From assembly GCF_013386585.1 (NCBI RefSeq), contig NZ_JACARO010000011.1:62001-126000 (forward strand): DNA of 64,000 bases. The letters are read 5' to 3'. A model generated the notes under the pieces. It was given only the letters and a program-made list of their open reading frames with translations. It made no database searches and was not told the DNA's origin. Source of the DNA: Pseudomonas sp. P7548. GTDB lineage: Bacteria > Pseudomonadota > Gammaproteobacteria > Pseudomonadales > Pseudomonadaceae. Below, piece after piece: positions 17,643 to 25,530 of the stretch; position 1 is the first letter of the stretch, and each line of letters starts with the position of its first letter. Position numbers and translations under genes: made by a program.

Positions 17643-18731
17643 TTACTGCGCAGCAGGCAGCAGGAAGCGCGCGATCACCGGCAGGTGGTTGGAGATGCGC
17701 AACGTATCGTCCTGGCGAACCTTCGCCTCCACCCGCTTGATGCGCGGGCTGTAGAACAGGTAATCCAAGGTGCGATCCGGGCCCGTGACACGAGGGTCGT
17801 TGGGGAAGTACGTCAGCCATTTCTCACGGTCGATGCCGCTTGATTGGCTGTTGCTCGGGATCATCGGGTATTTTTCCCACAGTAGATGCAGCTCGCTGTC
17901 CGGCGAATACTGCCCACGCTTGCCCGCGTCCAGGCGCAGGAACTGCCCCAACGGCAGCAAGTTGAAATCCCCGCCAATCAGCCAGGGCGTGCCCCGGCCT
18001 TCGAATTTGTCCAACAGTTTGACGGTGCTGTTCACCTGCTCTTGCACGGCGCTGCGGCCGGGGGCGTCACCGTCGAAGCGGGTATTGAGCACCGCCAATT
18101 GGCCGCCGTCGCTCAACGGCAGATAAGTCAGCAGCAGCGCAGGCTTGGGTTGGAACTGACGGGCGATGAAGTTCGCCTCAGGCACTGGCAATTGCAGGCG
18201 CTCGGCGTGTTCGATCTGGTAGCGGCTCAGGGTCACGAGCTTGCGGCCGACGCTACCGAAGATATGCCGGTCGGGCACAAAGTCGGCTTTCCAGTCGAAG
18301 GCTTGGGTACTGCAGGGGTAGAGATCGGCCACGCGCTCCTGGAGCAGCGTGACCTGGTCCTGATAGTGGGAGGGCTTGGCGTTTTCGTCGAGTTCCTGCA
18401 ACAACAGGATGTCGGGTTGTTCTTCGCGGATCACCCGTGCCACTTCGTCGAGGCTGGCGGCCATGTCTTCGACGGTGGGACGCTCGTCCGGGCCGCTGCC
18501 ATCGGCGGTGTCGTACCAGAACACGTAGTTCTTGCCGGCCAGGTATTGCACGTTCCAGGTCATGACCTTGAGCGCCTGCCCGGGCAACAGCGTGGGCGCG
18601 CGGGGCGCCACACAACTGACGGGCAGGGTTTGCTTGGGCTCGGGGCGCCAGGTCAGGCTGTAAACCATGGCGGCGAGCAGGCCGGCGACGATCACCAGGC
18701 CCAGCAAGGTTATGCGCAATAAACGGGTCAT
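17643..18731 (-). CDS. Membrane-anchored endonuclease/exonuclease/phosphatase family protein
   Basis: A 362-residue EEP-superfamily hydrolase. A single N-terminal helix (LLRITLLGLVIVAGLLAAMVY) should anchor it with the catalytic domain outside the cytoplasm. EEP signatures are VMTWNVQYLAG (Asn ligand), DILLLQELDENAK (Glu metal ligand), GGDFNLLPLG (D-x-N) and ISNHLPVIARFLL (the final His). This fold covers DNases, phosphodiesterases and sphingomyelinases. A periplasmic phosphodiesterase is the reasonable inference, but no substrate can be named. It precedes the YciC-like gene by 40 bases in the opposite order of transcription (YciC first). Confidence 0.85.
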   Translation of the reverse strand: MTRLLRITLLGLVIVAGLLAAMVYSLTWRPEPKQTLPVSCVAPRAPTLLPGQALKVMTWNVQYLAGKNYVFWYDTADGSGPDERPTVEDMAASLDEVARVIREEQPDILLLQELDENAKPSHYQDQVTLLQERVADLYPCSTQAFDWKADFVPDRHIFGSVGRKLVTLSRYQIEHAERLQLPVPEANFIARQFQPKPALLLTYLPLSDGGQLAVLNTRFDGDAPGRSAVQEQVNSTVKLLDKFEGRGTPWLIGGDFNLLPLGQFLRLDAGKRGQYSPDSELHLLWEKYPMIPSNSQSSGIDREKWLTYFPNDPRVTGPDRTLDYLFYSPRIKRVEAKVRQDDTLRISNHLPVIARFLLPAAQ

Positions 18732-18771
18732 CGGCTCGGCTTATAGCGTTTGGAAAGTGCCACGGAGCATA

Positions 18772-19440
18772 TCACCGCGCGTCGGCATCGCCACCGATCA
18801 GCATGAATAAACGGAACAGCACCACGCTGGTAAACAGCTGCAGGAAGCTGTGGGCGCTGTCGATCAATACGCCCAGCATTGGCGCGGGATCGGGATAGGC
18901 CGCCACGCTTGCGCCCTTGAGCAGCCACAACGGCGTCATCACGCACAGCAGGCACACCAGGATTCGCCAGAAATGCCCACGGGTCAGGCGGAAACTTTCC
19001 TTCATTGCCGCCAGCGCCGGCATGCCGCGCAGCACCAGCAGGTATTCGGCAAACGCCAGCACCACCATCAGCCACAGGCCCGGCAGGAAATACAACGACA
19101 GGCCCAGCAGGATCAGCAGGGTGCTCATGGCCGTGAGCAGGGCGAAACGTGGCCACAGCGTCAGGGCCATGGCCCACACGTCCTTTGTGCGCGGCGACTC
19201 GCCACGGGTGCGGGCGTCGAGAAACAGGATCAAGGCGCCGGTGTACAGCGGGTAGACGAGCAACCCCACCACCACGCTGTAGCCGGGGAAGGCGTCCGGG
19301 CCCAGCGTGTGATCGAGCACCTGTTGCAGCAGGGCTTCGAGGATCACCAGCGGCAGGCACAGCTGGACGATGGCGCCCAGGTTGCGTTGGGTGAAACGAA
19401 AGGAGTCGCGCAGTACGTCTAACGGATTCATCGGGTTCAT
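18772..19440 (-). CDS. YciC-like integral membrane protein
   Basis: A 222-residue polytopic membrane protein, recognised as the YciC/UPF0259 type by the opening NPLDVLRDSFRFTQRNLGAI and the central RGMPALAAMKESFRLTRGHFWRI. About six hydrophobic segments are visible (for example LCLPLVILEALLQQVL, VVGLLVYPLYTGALILFL, LLTAMSTLLILLGLSLYFLP). The family is poorly characterised. ATG 19440 (MNPMNPLDVL) is favoured; ATG 19431 is equally possible. It is upstream of the EEP gene on the same strand, so the two may form an operon. Confidence 0.75.
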   Translation of the reverse strand: MNPMNPLDVLRDSFRFTQRNLGAIVQLCLPLVILEALLQQVLDHTLGPDAFPGYSVVVGLLVYPLYTGALILFLDARTRGESPRTKDVWAMALTLWPRFALLTAMSTLLILLGLSLYFLPGLWLMVVLAFAEYLLVLRGMPALAAMKESFRLTRGHFWRILVCLLCVMTPLWLLKGASVAAYPDPAPMLGVLIDSAHSFLQLFTSVVLFRLFMLIGGDADAR

Positions 19441-19612
19441 CACAGGCCTGAAAGCAAGGCCCACACTTTAACCGATCAGGGCTGGCGGTAAGCAAACGTA
19501 AACCTTGCGTAAAGACCATTGAAACGTCTGGTAACAGCCCCATAACTAGAGGCGTAGCTTGCCTGATCACAGGCAGGCCCATGATTTCTACCGGCAATCT
19601 AACGAGGTCGCC

Positions 19613-20371
19613 ATGAACAGCGAAGAGCAAACCCTGATCGATGGACTGTTTTCACGGTTGCAGCAAGCCGAAACGGACTCAGCCCCCCGCGACGCCCTGG
19701 CCGAAGCGCGGATCAAGGAGCACATGACTCGCCAACCAGCGGCCGGGTACTACATGACCCAGTCGATCCTGGTGCAAGAACACGCGATCAAGAGCCTCGA
19801 CGCGCAGAACAAGCAGCAGGCGCAACAGATCCAGCAATTGCAGGATGAGCTGCAACAGGCCCGTTCCCAGGCCGCACAACCCGCGCCGAGCAGCGGTGGT
19901 TTCCTGTCGAGCATCTTTGGCGGCGGTTCCCGCGACCCGCAACCGGCCCAGAGCGCCCCGGCATCTTCGGGGGGCGGCTGGCGCGAACCGGCACGGTCTT
20001 CGTTTGGCCAGCCGGCGCCGCAGCAGAACTACGGCGCCCCGCAACAGAACTACCAACAGCCACAACAAGCCCCGGCCGCGCCGATCGGCAGCGGTTTCCT
20101 GGGTGGCGCATTGAAAACCGCCGCAGGCGTGGCCGGTGGTGTAATGCTGGCCGAAGGTATCAGCAGCCTGTTCCACCACAACCAGCAACCCCAGGTGGTG
20201 GAAGAAATCATTGAACAACCGGCGCCGGCCAGCGATCAGGGCGGCTGGGGTAACGATGACCAGCGCTTTGCCGGTGGCAATGACAGTTGGGGCAACAACA
20301 GCGACAGCTTCGCCGACAACGATTACTCCGACGACTCCTCCTCCTTCGGCGACGACGATTCCTTCGTCTGA
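19613..20371 (+). CDS. DUF2076 domain protein
   Basis: A 252-residue protein. The N-terminal part (MNSEEQTLIDGLFSRLQQAE; ITEHMTRQPAAGYYMTQSILVQEHA-like, here IKEHMTRQPAAGYYMTQSIL) fits DUF2076. A coiled-coil stretch rich in Gln follows (DAQNKQQAQQIQQLQDELQQ), then a low-complexity Gln/Pro/Gly linker. One glycine-rich hydrophobic segment (GFLGGALKTAAGVAGGVMLA) follows, and the tail is very acidic, Asp/Ser/Asn-rich (NDYSDDSSSFGDDDSFV). GAGG precedes the ATG at 19613. It is sometimes named a periplasmic ligand-binding sensor, but no signal peptide is visible. Function unknown. Confidence 0.78.
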   Translation: MNSEEQTLIDGLFSRLQQAETDSAPRDALAEARIKEHMTRQPAAGYYMTQSILVQEHAIKSLDAQNKQQAQQIQQLQDELQQARSQAAQPAPSSGGFLSSIFGGGSRDPQPAQSAPASSGGGWREPARSSFGQPAPQQNYGAPQQNYQQPQQAPAAPIGSGFLGGALKTAAGVAGGVMLAEGISSLFHHNQQPQVVEEIIEQPAPASDQGGWGNDDQRFAGGNDSWGNNSDSFADNDYSDDSSSFGDDDSFV

Positions 20372-20380
20372 CCCTCCCAC

Positions 20381-20415
20381 GCCCGGTGCGCTTCGTCGCC
20401 CCGGGCTGATTTTTC
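20381..20415 (+). terminator. Probable terminator after the DUF2076 gene
   Basis: GCCCGG (20381-20386) pairs with CCGGGC (20401-20406), and TGATTTTTC follows. The six-pair GC stem and the T-rich tail are modest but well placed ten bases after the stop codon. Confidence 0.5.
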
Positions 20416-20499
20416 GCTGAAACTTTCCCGTGGCTGGCATACTGGCGCCTTTGCGGACCTTCGCTTTCGAGGTCCACGCGGCAGCCATGGGGAAGTGCG

Positions 20500-20976
20500 G
20501 TGAAGAAAATTGCAGTGTTCGCCGATGTACAAAACCTCTATTACACCGTGCGCCAGGCGTATGGCTGCCACTTCAACTATGCGGCGCTGTGGGCTGACAT
20601 CAGCGCGCGCGGGCAGATCGTCGAGGCGTACGCGTATGCCATCGACCGTGGCGACAGCAAGCAGCAGCAATTCCAGCAGATCCTGCGCAACCTGGGCTTC
20701 ACGGTAAAGCTCAAGCCCTACATCCAGCGCAGCGATGGCTCGGCCAAGGGCGACTGGGACGTGGGCATCACCATCGACATCATGGACGCCGCCGACCATG
20801 TCGACGAAATCGTGCTGGCCTCCGGTGACGGTGATTTCGACATGCTGCTCGACCGCATCATCCACAAGCATGGTGTCGAGGCCGTGGCCTACGGTGTGCC
20901 GGGGCTGACCGCCAATTCATTGATACGCGCCGCCAGCCGCTACGTGCCGATCGAAGGCGCGTTGCTGCTCAAATAA
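20500..20976 (+). CDS. NYN-domain (LabA/DUF88-like) protein, predicted RNase fold
   Basis: A 158-residue NYN-domain protein, a PIN-like nuclease fold. Acidic residues of the fold are visible: KIAVFADVQNLYYTVR (first Asp and Asn), GDWDVGITIDIMDAA, and VLASGDGDFDMLLDRI (Asp cluster). LabA-like proteins in this family are thought to act on RNA, but this is inferred from fold. It starts at GTG 20500, six bases after GGGGAAG. It ends 25 bases before the DEDDh exonuclease gene, so the two nuclease-fold proteins are likely to be co-transcribed. Confidence 0.86.
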   Translation: MKKIAVFADVQNLYYTVRQAYGCHFNYAALWADISARGQIVEAYAYAIDRGDSKQQQFQQILRNLGFTVKLKPYIQRSDGSAKGDWDVGITIDIMDAADHVDEIVLASGDGDFDMLLDRIIHKHGVEAVAYGVPGLTANSLIRAASRYVPIEGALLLK

Positions 20977-21001
20977 ACAGTTAGACGGAGTTGGAACAGG
21001 T

Positions 21002-21613
21002 TTGGAACGGATAGCGGTCATCGACTTTGAAACCACCGGCATCACCCCCAGCAGCCACTGCCGGGCCACGGAAATCGCGGTGGTCATCCTCGAACGTGGC
21101 CAGATCGTGGACCGCTACCAGAGCCTGATGAATGCCGGCGTGCGCGTGCCCGGGTTCATCGAGCAACTCACCGGCATCAGCAACGCCATGCTGCGCAGCG
21201 CACCACCGGCCGAGCGGGTGATGAACGAGGTCAATGAGTTTGTCGGCACCACGCCACTGCTGGCCCACAACGCCGCGTTCGACCAGAAGTTCTGGGACTT
21301 TGAGCTGGGCCTGATCCGCCGCACCCGCCTGCAAAAGTTTGCCTGCTCCTTGCTGCTGGCGCGGCGCCTGATGCCGTCGGCGCCCAACCACAAGCTCGGC
21401 ACCCTGACCTCATTCGCCCAACTGCCCCACACCGGCAAGGCTCACCGGGCGATGGCGGATGCGGAGATGGCCGCCAACCTCACGGCGCACCTGGCCCAGG
21501 AACTGCGCGGCACACACGGCTTGCGCGAACTGTCCCACGACCTGCTGTGCAGCTTGCAGAAAGTGCCGGCCGCCAAGATCACCGAACACCTGAAGAAACA
21601 TCGCGGGTTCTGA
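21002..21613 (+). CDS. DnaQ-like (DEDDh) 3'-5' exonuclease
   Basis: A 203-residue exonuclease of the RNase T/DnaQ family. ExoI is VIDFETTGITPSSH (Asp, Glu), ExoII LLAHNAAFDQKFW (Asp), and ExoIII HRAMADAEMAANL (His, Asp), so the DEDDh set is complete. It is stand-alone: no BRCT, GIY-YIG or polymerase domain is attached. It acts on DNA or RNA ends; the substrate cannot be told. The start is TTG 21002, since the first in-frame ATG would remove the ExoI motif. It follows the NYN gene closely, and both have weak non-ATG starts. Confidence 0.88.
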   Translation: MERIAVIDFETTGITPSSHCRATEIAVVILERGQIVDRYQSLMNAGVRVPGFIEQLTGISNAMLRSAPPAERVMNEVNEFVGTTPLLAHNAAFDQKFWDFELGLIRRTRLQKFACSLLLARRLMPSAPNHKLGTLTSFAQLPHTGKAHRAMADAEMAANLTAHLAQELRGTHGLRELSHDLLCSLQKVPAAKITEHLKKHRGF

Positions 21614-21647
21614 ACCCGCCACGACTTCAAGAACACTGATGACCCAA

Positions 21648-21739
21648 ATGCGGGAGCGGGCTTGCTCGCGAAAGCGGTGGATCAGTCGCCGGATATATTG
21701 ACTGACACTCCGCTTTCGCGAGCAAGCCCGCTCCCACAG
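21648..21739. repeat. REPIN, dominant type (one arm mutated)
   Basis: Starts ATGCGGGAGCGGGCTTGCTC, where T-to-C breaks the usual GTGGGAG, and ends GAGCAAGCCCGCTCCCACA. It follows the exonuclease gene. Confidence 0.88.
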
Positions 21740-21771
21740 TTGACCGAGTTGCCAAGCCTGAATGCAATCTC

Positions 21772-21800
21772 CTGTGGGAGCCGGGCTTGCCCGCGATGGC
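21772..21800 (+). repeat. Solitary REP sequence, variant type
   Basis: CTGTGGGAGCCGGGCTTGCCCGCGATGGCG with no inverted partner nearby; it sits 33 bases beyond the preceding REPIN. The GCCGGGCTTGCCCGCGAT form matches the right arm of the repeat at 694-781. Confidence 0.75.
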
Positions 21801-21822
21801 GTCAGTCCGAGCGGCGATGTAT

Positions 21823-22512
21823 TCAGGGAATAAACGCCATGACCGAAACCGGCGACCCCGACCCGCCTTCCAGCGCCAAAACGCCGATCACCACCGTTGA
21901 GCCCTTGGCCGGCAACCGATCAAGGTTCGTCAGGCACTCCAACACAATCCCGTTCCCCGCCAGCACCGCATGGTTCGTCGCGAAGGTGGTGCTTTGCCCC
22001 GGATCGACCCCATGGGTGTCGATGCCCACCCCGGCGACCTGTCGTTGTGAAAGCAAAAACACAATCGCGGCCTCGCCAATCCCGGGAAAATGAGAGCCTC
22101 GGGCGTCGTGCCCGAAAAACGCAGCCGGGTCATTCCACAGGTGCTGCCAGCCGGTGTACATCAGCACCACGCTGCCCGGTTCGATGATGCCGTGCTGGCG
22201 CTCCCAGTCTTGAATGTCTTGCACGCTGATTTCGTAATCCGCCGTGCAACGAGCGCGCACATCAATCACCACCGCAGGCCGCACCAGGTCTTGCGGCACG
22301 TAGCCATCAATCCCCATTCCATCGGCATAGAAACTGTTCGGCGCGTTCATGTGGGTGGCGCTGTGCTCACCCATGCTGAAACGCCGCAGGAAATAGCCGT
22401 CCTGTTCCAATGAGGCAACGTCTGTGAATTGCACCGGTGGGTCCCCCGGCCACAGCGGGATACGCGGCGTGATCGGGTGGCTGAGGCTCACGACATTGCT
22501 GTAGTCAGCCAC
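21823..22512 (-). CDS. Cyclase family (KynB/isatin hydrolase-like) metal hydrolase
   Basis: A 229-residue protein of the cyclase superfamily, which includes kynurenine formamidase and isatin hydrolase. It opens VVSLSHPITPRIPLWPGDPPVQ, has the metal-site region MGEHSATHMNAPNSF, the middle VLMYTGWQHLW, and a C-terminal GVGIDTHGVDPGQ with ATNHAVLAGNGIVLECLTNL. The canonical HxGxHxDxPxH motif is changed: the Asp after the second His is Asn, and the last His is absent. The substrate is therefore not necessarily N-formylkynurenine. It overlaps the Lrp gene by eight bases, and that regulator probably controls it. Confidence 0.82.
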   Translation of the reverse strand: MADYSNVVSLSHPITPRIPLWPGDPPVQFTDVASLEQDGYFLRRFSMGEHSATHMNAPNSFYADGMGIDGYVPQDLVRPAVVIDVRARCTADYEISVQDIQDWERQHGIIEPGSVVLMYTGWQHLWNDPAAFFGHDARGSHFPGIGEAAIVFLLSQRQVAGVGIDTHGVDPGQSTTFATNHAVLAGNGIVLECLTNLDRLPAKGSTVVIGVLALEGGSGSPVSVMAFIP

Positions 22513-22960
22513 CGTTCTTACCCTCCAGTTGCCCCAGCGGCACCCGCCGCTCTATCGCGCTCGACAAGATGATCGAGGTCTTGCTGAACCCGAACTTCGC
22601 CACCCGGTTGATTAAGTTCTCCAGCTCGGGCATCGAGCCCACCGCCGCCTGCATGATCACGCACGGGTCGCCCGTCACGCGGTGGCATTCGGTCAGTTCG
22701 GGGATTTCGGCCAGGGCGTCGTACACCTTCTGGTTGCCGTGGTTGGTCAGGCGCAGTTCCATCACGCATTGAATCGGCAGGCCGACCTTGGACAGGTCCA
22801 CCTTGGCCTGGTAGCCGGTGATCACGCCGCTGGCTTCCAGCTTGGCCACGCGTTCGGCGACGGCGGGGGCGGAGAGGTTCACTGTGCGGGCCAGTTGTGC
22901 GTAGGACGCGCGGCCGTCTTCAAGCAGGGCGCTGAGGAGCATGCGGTCGTATTTGTCCAT
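22505..22960 (-). CDS. Lrp/AsnC family regulator of the cyclase gene
   Basis: A 151-residue Lrp-type regulator. The helix-turn-helix is in SYAQLARTVNLSAPAVAERVAKLEASGVI, followed by the RAM domain (VYDALAEIPELTECHRVTGDPCVIMQAAVGSMPELENLINRV). It is the first gene of a two-gene run with the cyclase, with overlapping ends. In pseudomonads an Lrp protein (KynR) controls kynurenine genes, so an amino-acid-derived inducer is plausible here. That is inference, because the downstream enzyme has an altered active site. It is divergent from the EamA exporter at 23120. Confidence 0.9.
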   Translation of the reverse strand: MDKYDRMLLSALLEDGRASYAQLARTVNLSAPAVAERVAKLEASGVITGYQAKVDLSKVGLPIQCVMELRLTNHGNQKVYDALAEIPELTECHRVTGDPCVIMQAAVGSMPELENLINRVAKFGFSKTSIILSSAIERRVPLGQLEGKNGG

Positions 22961-23119
22961 GAGAAGGCTCCAGTAGCGCGTGGCTTTCGAAAGCTTGGGT
23001 TATAGCCTTCATAACCGTGTTTTGAAAAGTGTATGGGCGCTTTAAACAGGTTTTGTAACTTATGTTTATCGGCCGACCTTTCTAGAATAAGCCTCCCGTT
23101 CCTGCCGCAGAGCTGCCCA

Positions 23120-24016
23120 ATGCCTGGCCCACGTCGCTTTCCGTTACCGTTGATCGCTGCCTTTTTTGCGTTGTATGTGATTTGGGGTTCCACCTACCTG
23201 GTGATCCGCATTGGCGTGGAATACTGGCCGCCGCTGATGCTGGGCGGGATTCGCTTTCTGGTGGCCGGGATTGCGATGTATGGTTTTTTGCGCTGGCGCG
23301 GAGCGCCGGCCCCCACCTGGGTGCAGTGGAAGGCGGCGGCCAAGATCGGCGTGTTACTGCTGACTTTCGGTAATGGTGCGGTGACGGTGGCCGAGCACAC
23401 GGGGGTTGCTTCCGGTGTGGCCGCGTTGGCGGTGGCGACGGTGCCGTTGTTCACCTTGTTGTGCGGGTACTTCTGGGGCGCACGCAACACACGTCTGGAG
23501 TGGGCCGGGGTGGTGCTGGGGATTCTCGGCATCGCCATGCTCAACATGGGCTCCAACCTGCAGTCGAGCCCGACCGGGGCGATGTTGCTGCTGTTTGCCG
23601 CCGCCTCCTGGGCCTTTGGTTCGGTGTGGAGCAAACACCTGCCGTTGCCGGCCGGCGCCATGGCCAGCGCGGCGGAAATGATCATCGCTGGTGCCTTGCT
23701 GCTGGTGGGCAGCGCGCTGACCGGTGAGCGGCTGCACGCCGTGCCCCCGCTGGAAGGCTGGTTGGCCCTGGCTTACCTCGCGGTGTTCGGCTCGATCATC
23801 GCCTTCAATGCCTACATGTACCTGCTCAAGCACGTGCGCCCTGCGGCGGCGACCAGTTATGCCTACGTGAACCCTGCGGTGGCGGTGTTGCTCGGGATTG
23901 TGTTTGTCGGTGAAACCATCGGCAAGGAAGAAGCCCTGGCGATGCTGGTGATCATCAGCGCCGTGGTGCTGATCGGCTTGCCCCAGTGGCGCAAGCCGAA
24001 GCCGGAAATAAGGTAA
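23120..24016 (+). CDS. EamA/DMT-superfamily exporter (YedA-like)
   Basis: A 298-residue, ten-helix drug/metabolite transporter with two EamA repeats. It opens MPGPRRFPLPLIAAFFALYV then IWGSTYLVIRIGVEYWPPL, has the mid-repeat border around LEWAGVVLGILGIAMLNMG, and the second half FGSIIAFNAYMYLLKHVRPAAATSYAYVNPAVAVLLG, typical of YedA-type efflux proteins for metabolites or amino acids. ATG 23120 gives the typical short basic N-terminus; the ORF upstream of it is leader. It lies divergent from the lrp-cyclase pair, whose ligand it might export. The substrate is unknown. Confidence 0.88.
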   Translation: MPGPRRFPLPLIAAFFALYVIWGSTYLVIRIGVEYWPPLMLGGIRFLVAGIAMYGFLRWRGAPAPTWVQWKAAAKIGVLLLTFGNGAVTVAEHTGVASGVAALAVATVPLFTLLCGYFWGARNTRLEWAGVVLGILGIAMLNMGSNLQSSPTGAMLLLFAAASWAFGSVWSKHLPLPAGAMASAAEMIIAGALLLVGSALTGERLHAVPPLEGWLALAYLAVFGSIIAFNAYMYLLKHVRPAAATSYAYVNPAVAVLLGIVFVGETIGKEEALAMLVIISAVVLIGLPQWRKPKPEIR

Positions 24017-24063
24017 ACTCCGCGCCATTGCGACTTGCGCTGAATTTTTCCTACGGTAAACAC

Positions 24064-25398
24064 ATGACTTTCGCCACCCTTGGCCTGATCGAACCCTTGC
24101 TGCGCGCCCTTGAGACGCTTGGCTACCAGACCCCGACGCCGGTGCAGGCGCAGGCCATTCCGGCCGTGCTGGCCGGTCGCGACCTGATGGCTGCGGCTCA
24201 GACCGGCACCGGCAAAACCGCTGGTTTCGCCGTGCCGCTGCTGCAATTGCTGACGATGGAAGGGCCGAAAGTTGCCCCCAATTCGGTGCGTGCGCTGATC
24301 CTGTGCCCGACCCGCGAATTGGCCGAGCAGGTTCACGCCAGCGTCGCCGAGTACGCCCAGAACCTGCCGCTGACCACCTACGCGGTGTACGGTGGCGTGA
24401 GCATCAACCCGCAGATGATGAAGCTGCGCAAAGGCGTTGATGTGCTGGTGGCCACCCCGGGCCGCCTGATCGACCTGTTCCGCCAGAACGCGCTGAAACT
24501 CAACCAGCTGCAAACCCTGGTGCTGGACGAAGCCGACCGTATGCTCGACCTGGGCTTCTCCGAGGAGCTGGCGAACATCTACCGCATGCTGCCGAAAAAG
24601 CGCCAGACCCTGCTGTTCTCCGCGACCTTCTCCGATGACATCCGCCTGCTGGCCGGGCAGATGCTCAACGACCCGCTGAGCATCGAAGTCAGCCCGCGCA
24701 ACGTTGCCGCCAACACGGTCAAGCAGTGGATCGTGCCGGTGGACAAGAAGCGCAAGCCGGAGCTGTTTGTGCACCTGATGCGCAAAGGCCGCTGGAAGCA
24801 GGTGCTGGTGTTCGCCAAGACCCGCAACGGCGTGGATGCGTTGGTGGACAAGTTGCAAGGCCTGGGCATCAACGCCGACGGCATTCATGGCGACAAACCG
24901 CAGGCCACTCGCCAGCGTGCGCTGGACCGTTTCAAGACCAGTGACGTGCAGATCCTGGTGGCCACCGATGTGGCGGCCCGTGGCCTGGATATCGAAGACC
25001 TGCCGCTGGTGGTCAACTTTGACCTGCCGATTGTGGCCGAGGACTACATCCACCGTATCGGCCGTACCGGCCGTGCGGGCAACACCGGTGAGGCGATTTC
25101 CCTGGTGTGTGCCGATGAAGTGAACATGCTGTCGGCCATCGAGATGCTGACCCGCCAGACCCTGACCCGCAAGATGGAGCCGGAGTTCGAACCGGAGCAT
25201 CGCGTGCCCGAGACCGATGCCAGTGGTCAGGTGGTGAAGAAGCCGAAGAAACCGAAGAAGCCAAAGGCGTCCGGTGGTGGCGGCAAGCGCAACCTGGGCA
25301 AGTGGGTGGACAGTGGCGAAGTGGCGCCGGCTGAGCCGTCGATCAAGCCGGTGCGCAAAGTGCCGGTGTTCAATACAGGCCCGCGCAAGAAGAAGTGA
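24064..25398 (+). CDS. rhlE: DEAD-box RNA helicase RhlE
   Basis: A 444-residue DEAD-box helicase. The Q motif region is LETLGYQTPTPVQAQAIPAVL, Walker A AAQTGTGKTAGFAVPLL, Ia PTRELAEQV, Ib ATPGRLIDL, DEAD in VLDEADRMLDLGF, SAT in LLFSATF, V ATDVAARGLDIEDL, and VI HRIGRTGRAGNTGEAI. A basic, Lys/Pro-rich tail (KKPKKPKKPK, GGGKRNLGKWV) follows, as in RhlE proteins that act in rRNA maturation and mRNA decay at low temperature. The start ATG 24064 (MTFATLGL) lies 48 bases after the EamA gene, so read-through is possible. Confidence 0.93.
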   Translation: MTFATLGLIEPLLRALETLGYQTPTPVQAQAIPAVLAGRDLMAAAQTGTGKTAGFAVPLLQLLTMEGPKVAPNSVRALILCPTRELAEQVHASVAEYAQNLPLTTYAVYGGVSINPQMMKLRKGVDVLVATPGRLIDLFRQNALKLNQLQTLVLDEADRMLDLGFSEELANIYRMLPKKRQTLLFSATFSDDIRLLAGQMLNDPLSIEVSPRNVAANTVKQWIVPVDKKRKPELFVHLMRKGRWKQVLVFAKTRNGVDALVDKLQGLGINADGIHGDKPQATRQRALDRFKTSDVQILVATDVAARGLDIEDLPLVVNFDLPIVAEDYIHRIGRTGRAGNTGEAISLVCADEVNMLSAIEMLTRQTLTRKMEPEFEPEHRVPETDASGQVVKKPKKPKKPKASGGGGKRNLGKWVDSGEVAPAEPSIKPVRKVPVFNTGPRKKK

Positions 25399-25421
25399 GT
25401 TTTTAGGTGTTGCGGATGGCC

Positions 25422-25510
25422 TCTTCGCGAGCAAGCCCGCTCCCACATTTGAATGCATTCCAATTTTGGAACTCGGTCGAATGTGGGAGCGGGCTTGCTC
25501 GCGAAGGCGG
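25422..25510. repeat. REPIN with arms in the opposite order
   Basis: The left unit reads CTTCGCGAGCAAGCCCGCTC (CCACAT follows) and the right unit ATGTGGGAGCGGGCTTGCTC (GCGAAG follows). The GTGGGAG heads point to the centre rather than to the outside, the reverse of the other dominant-type pairs. It sits between the convergent rhlE and flavoprotein genes. Confidence 0.88.
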
Positions 25511-25530
25511 CTGTGAATTCACCGCCAGTC

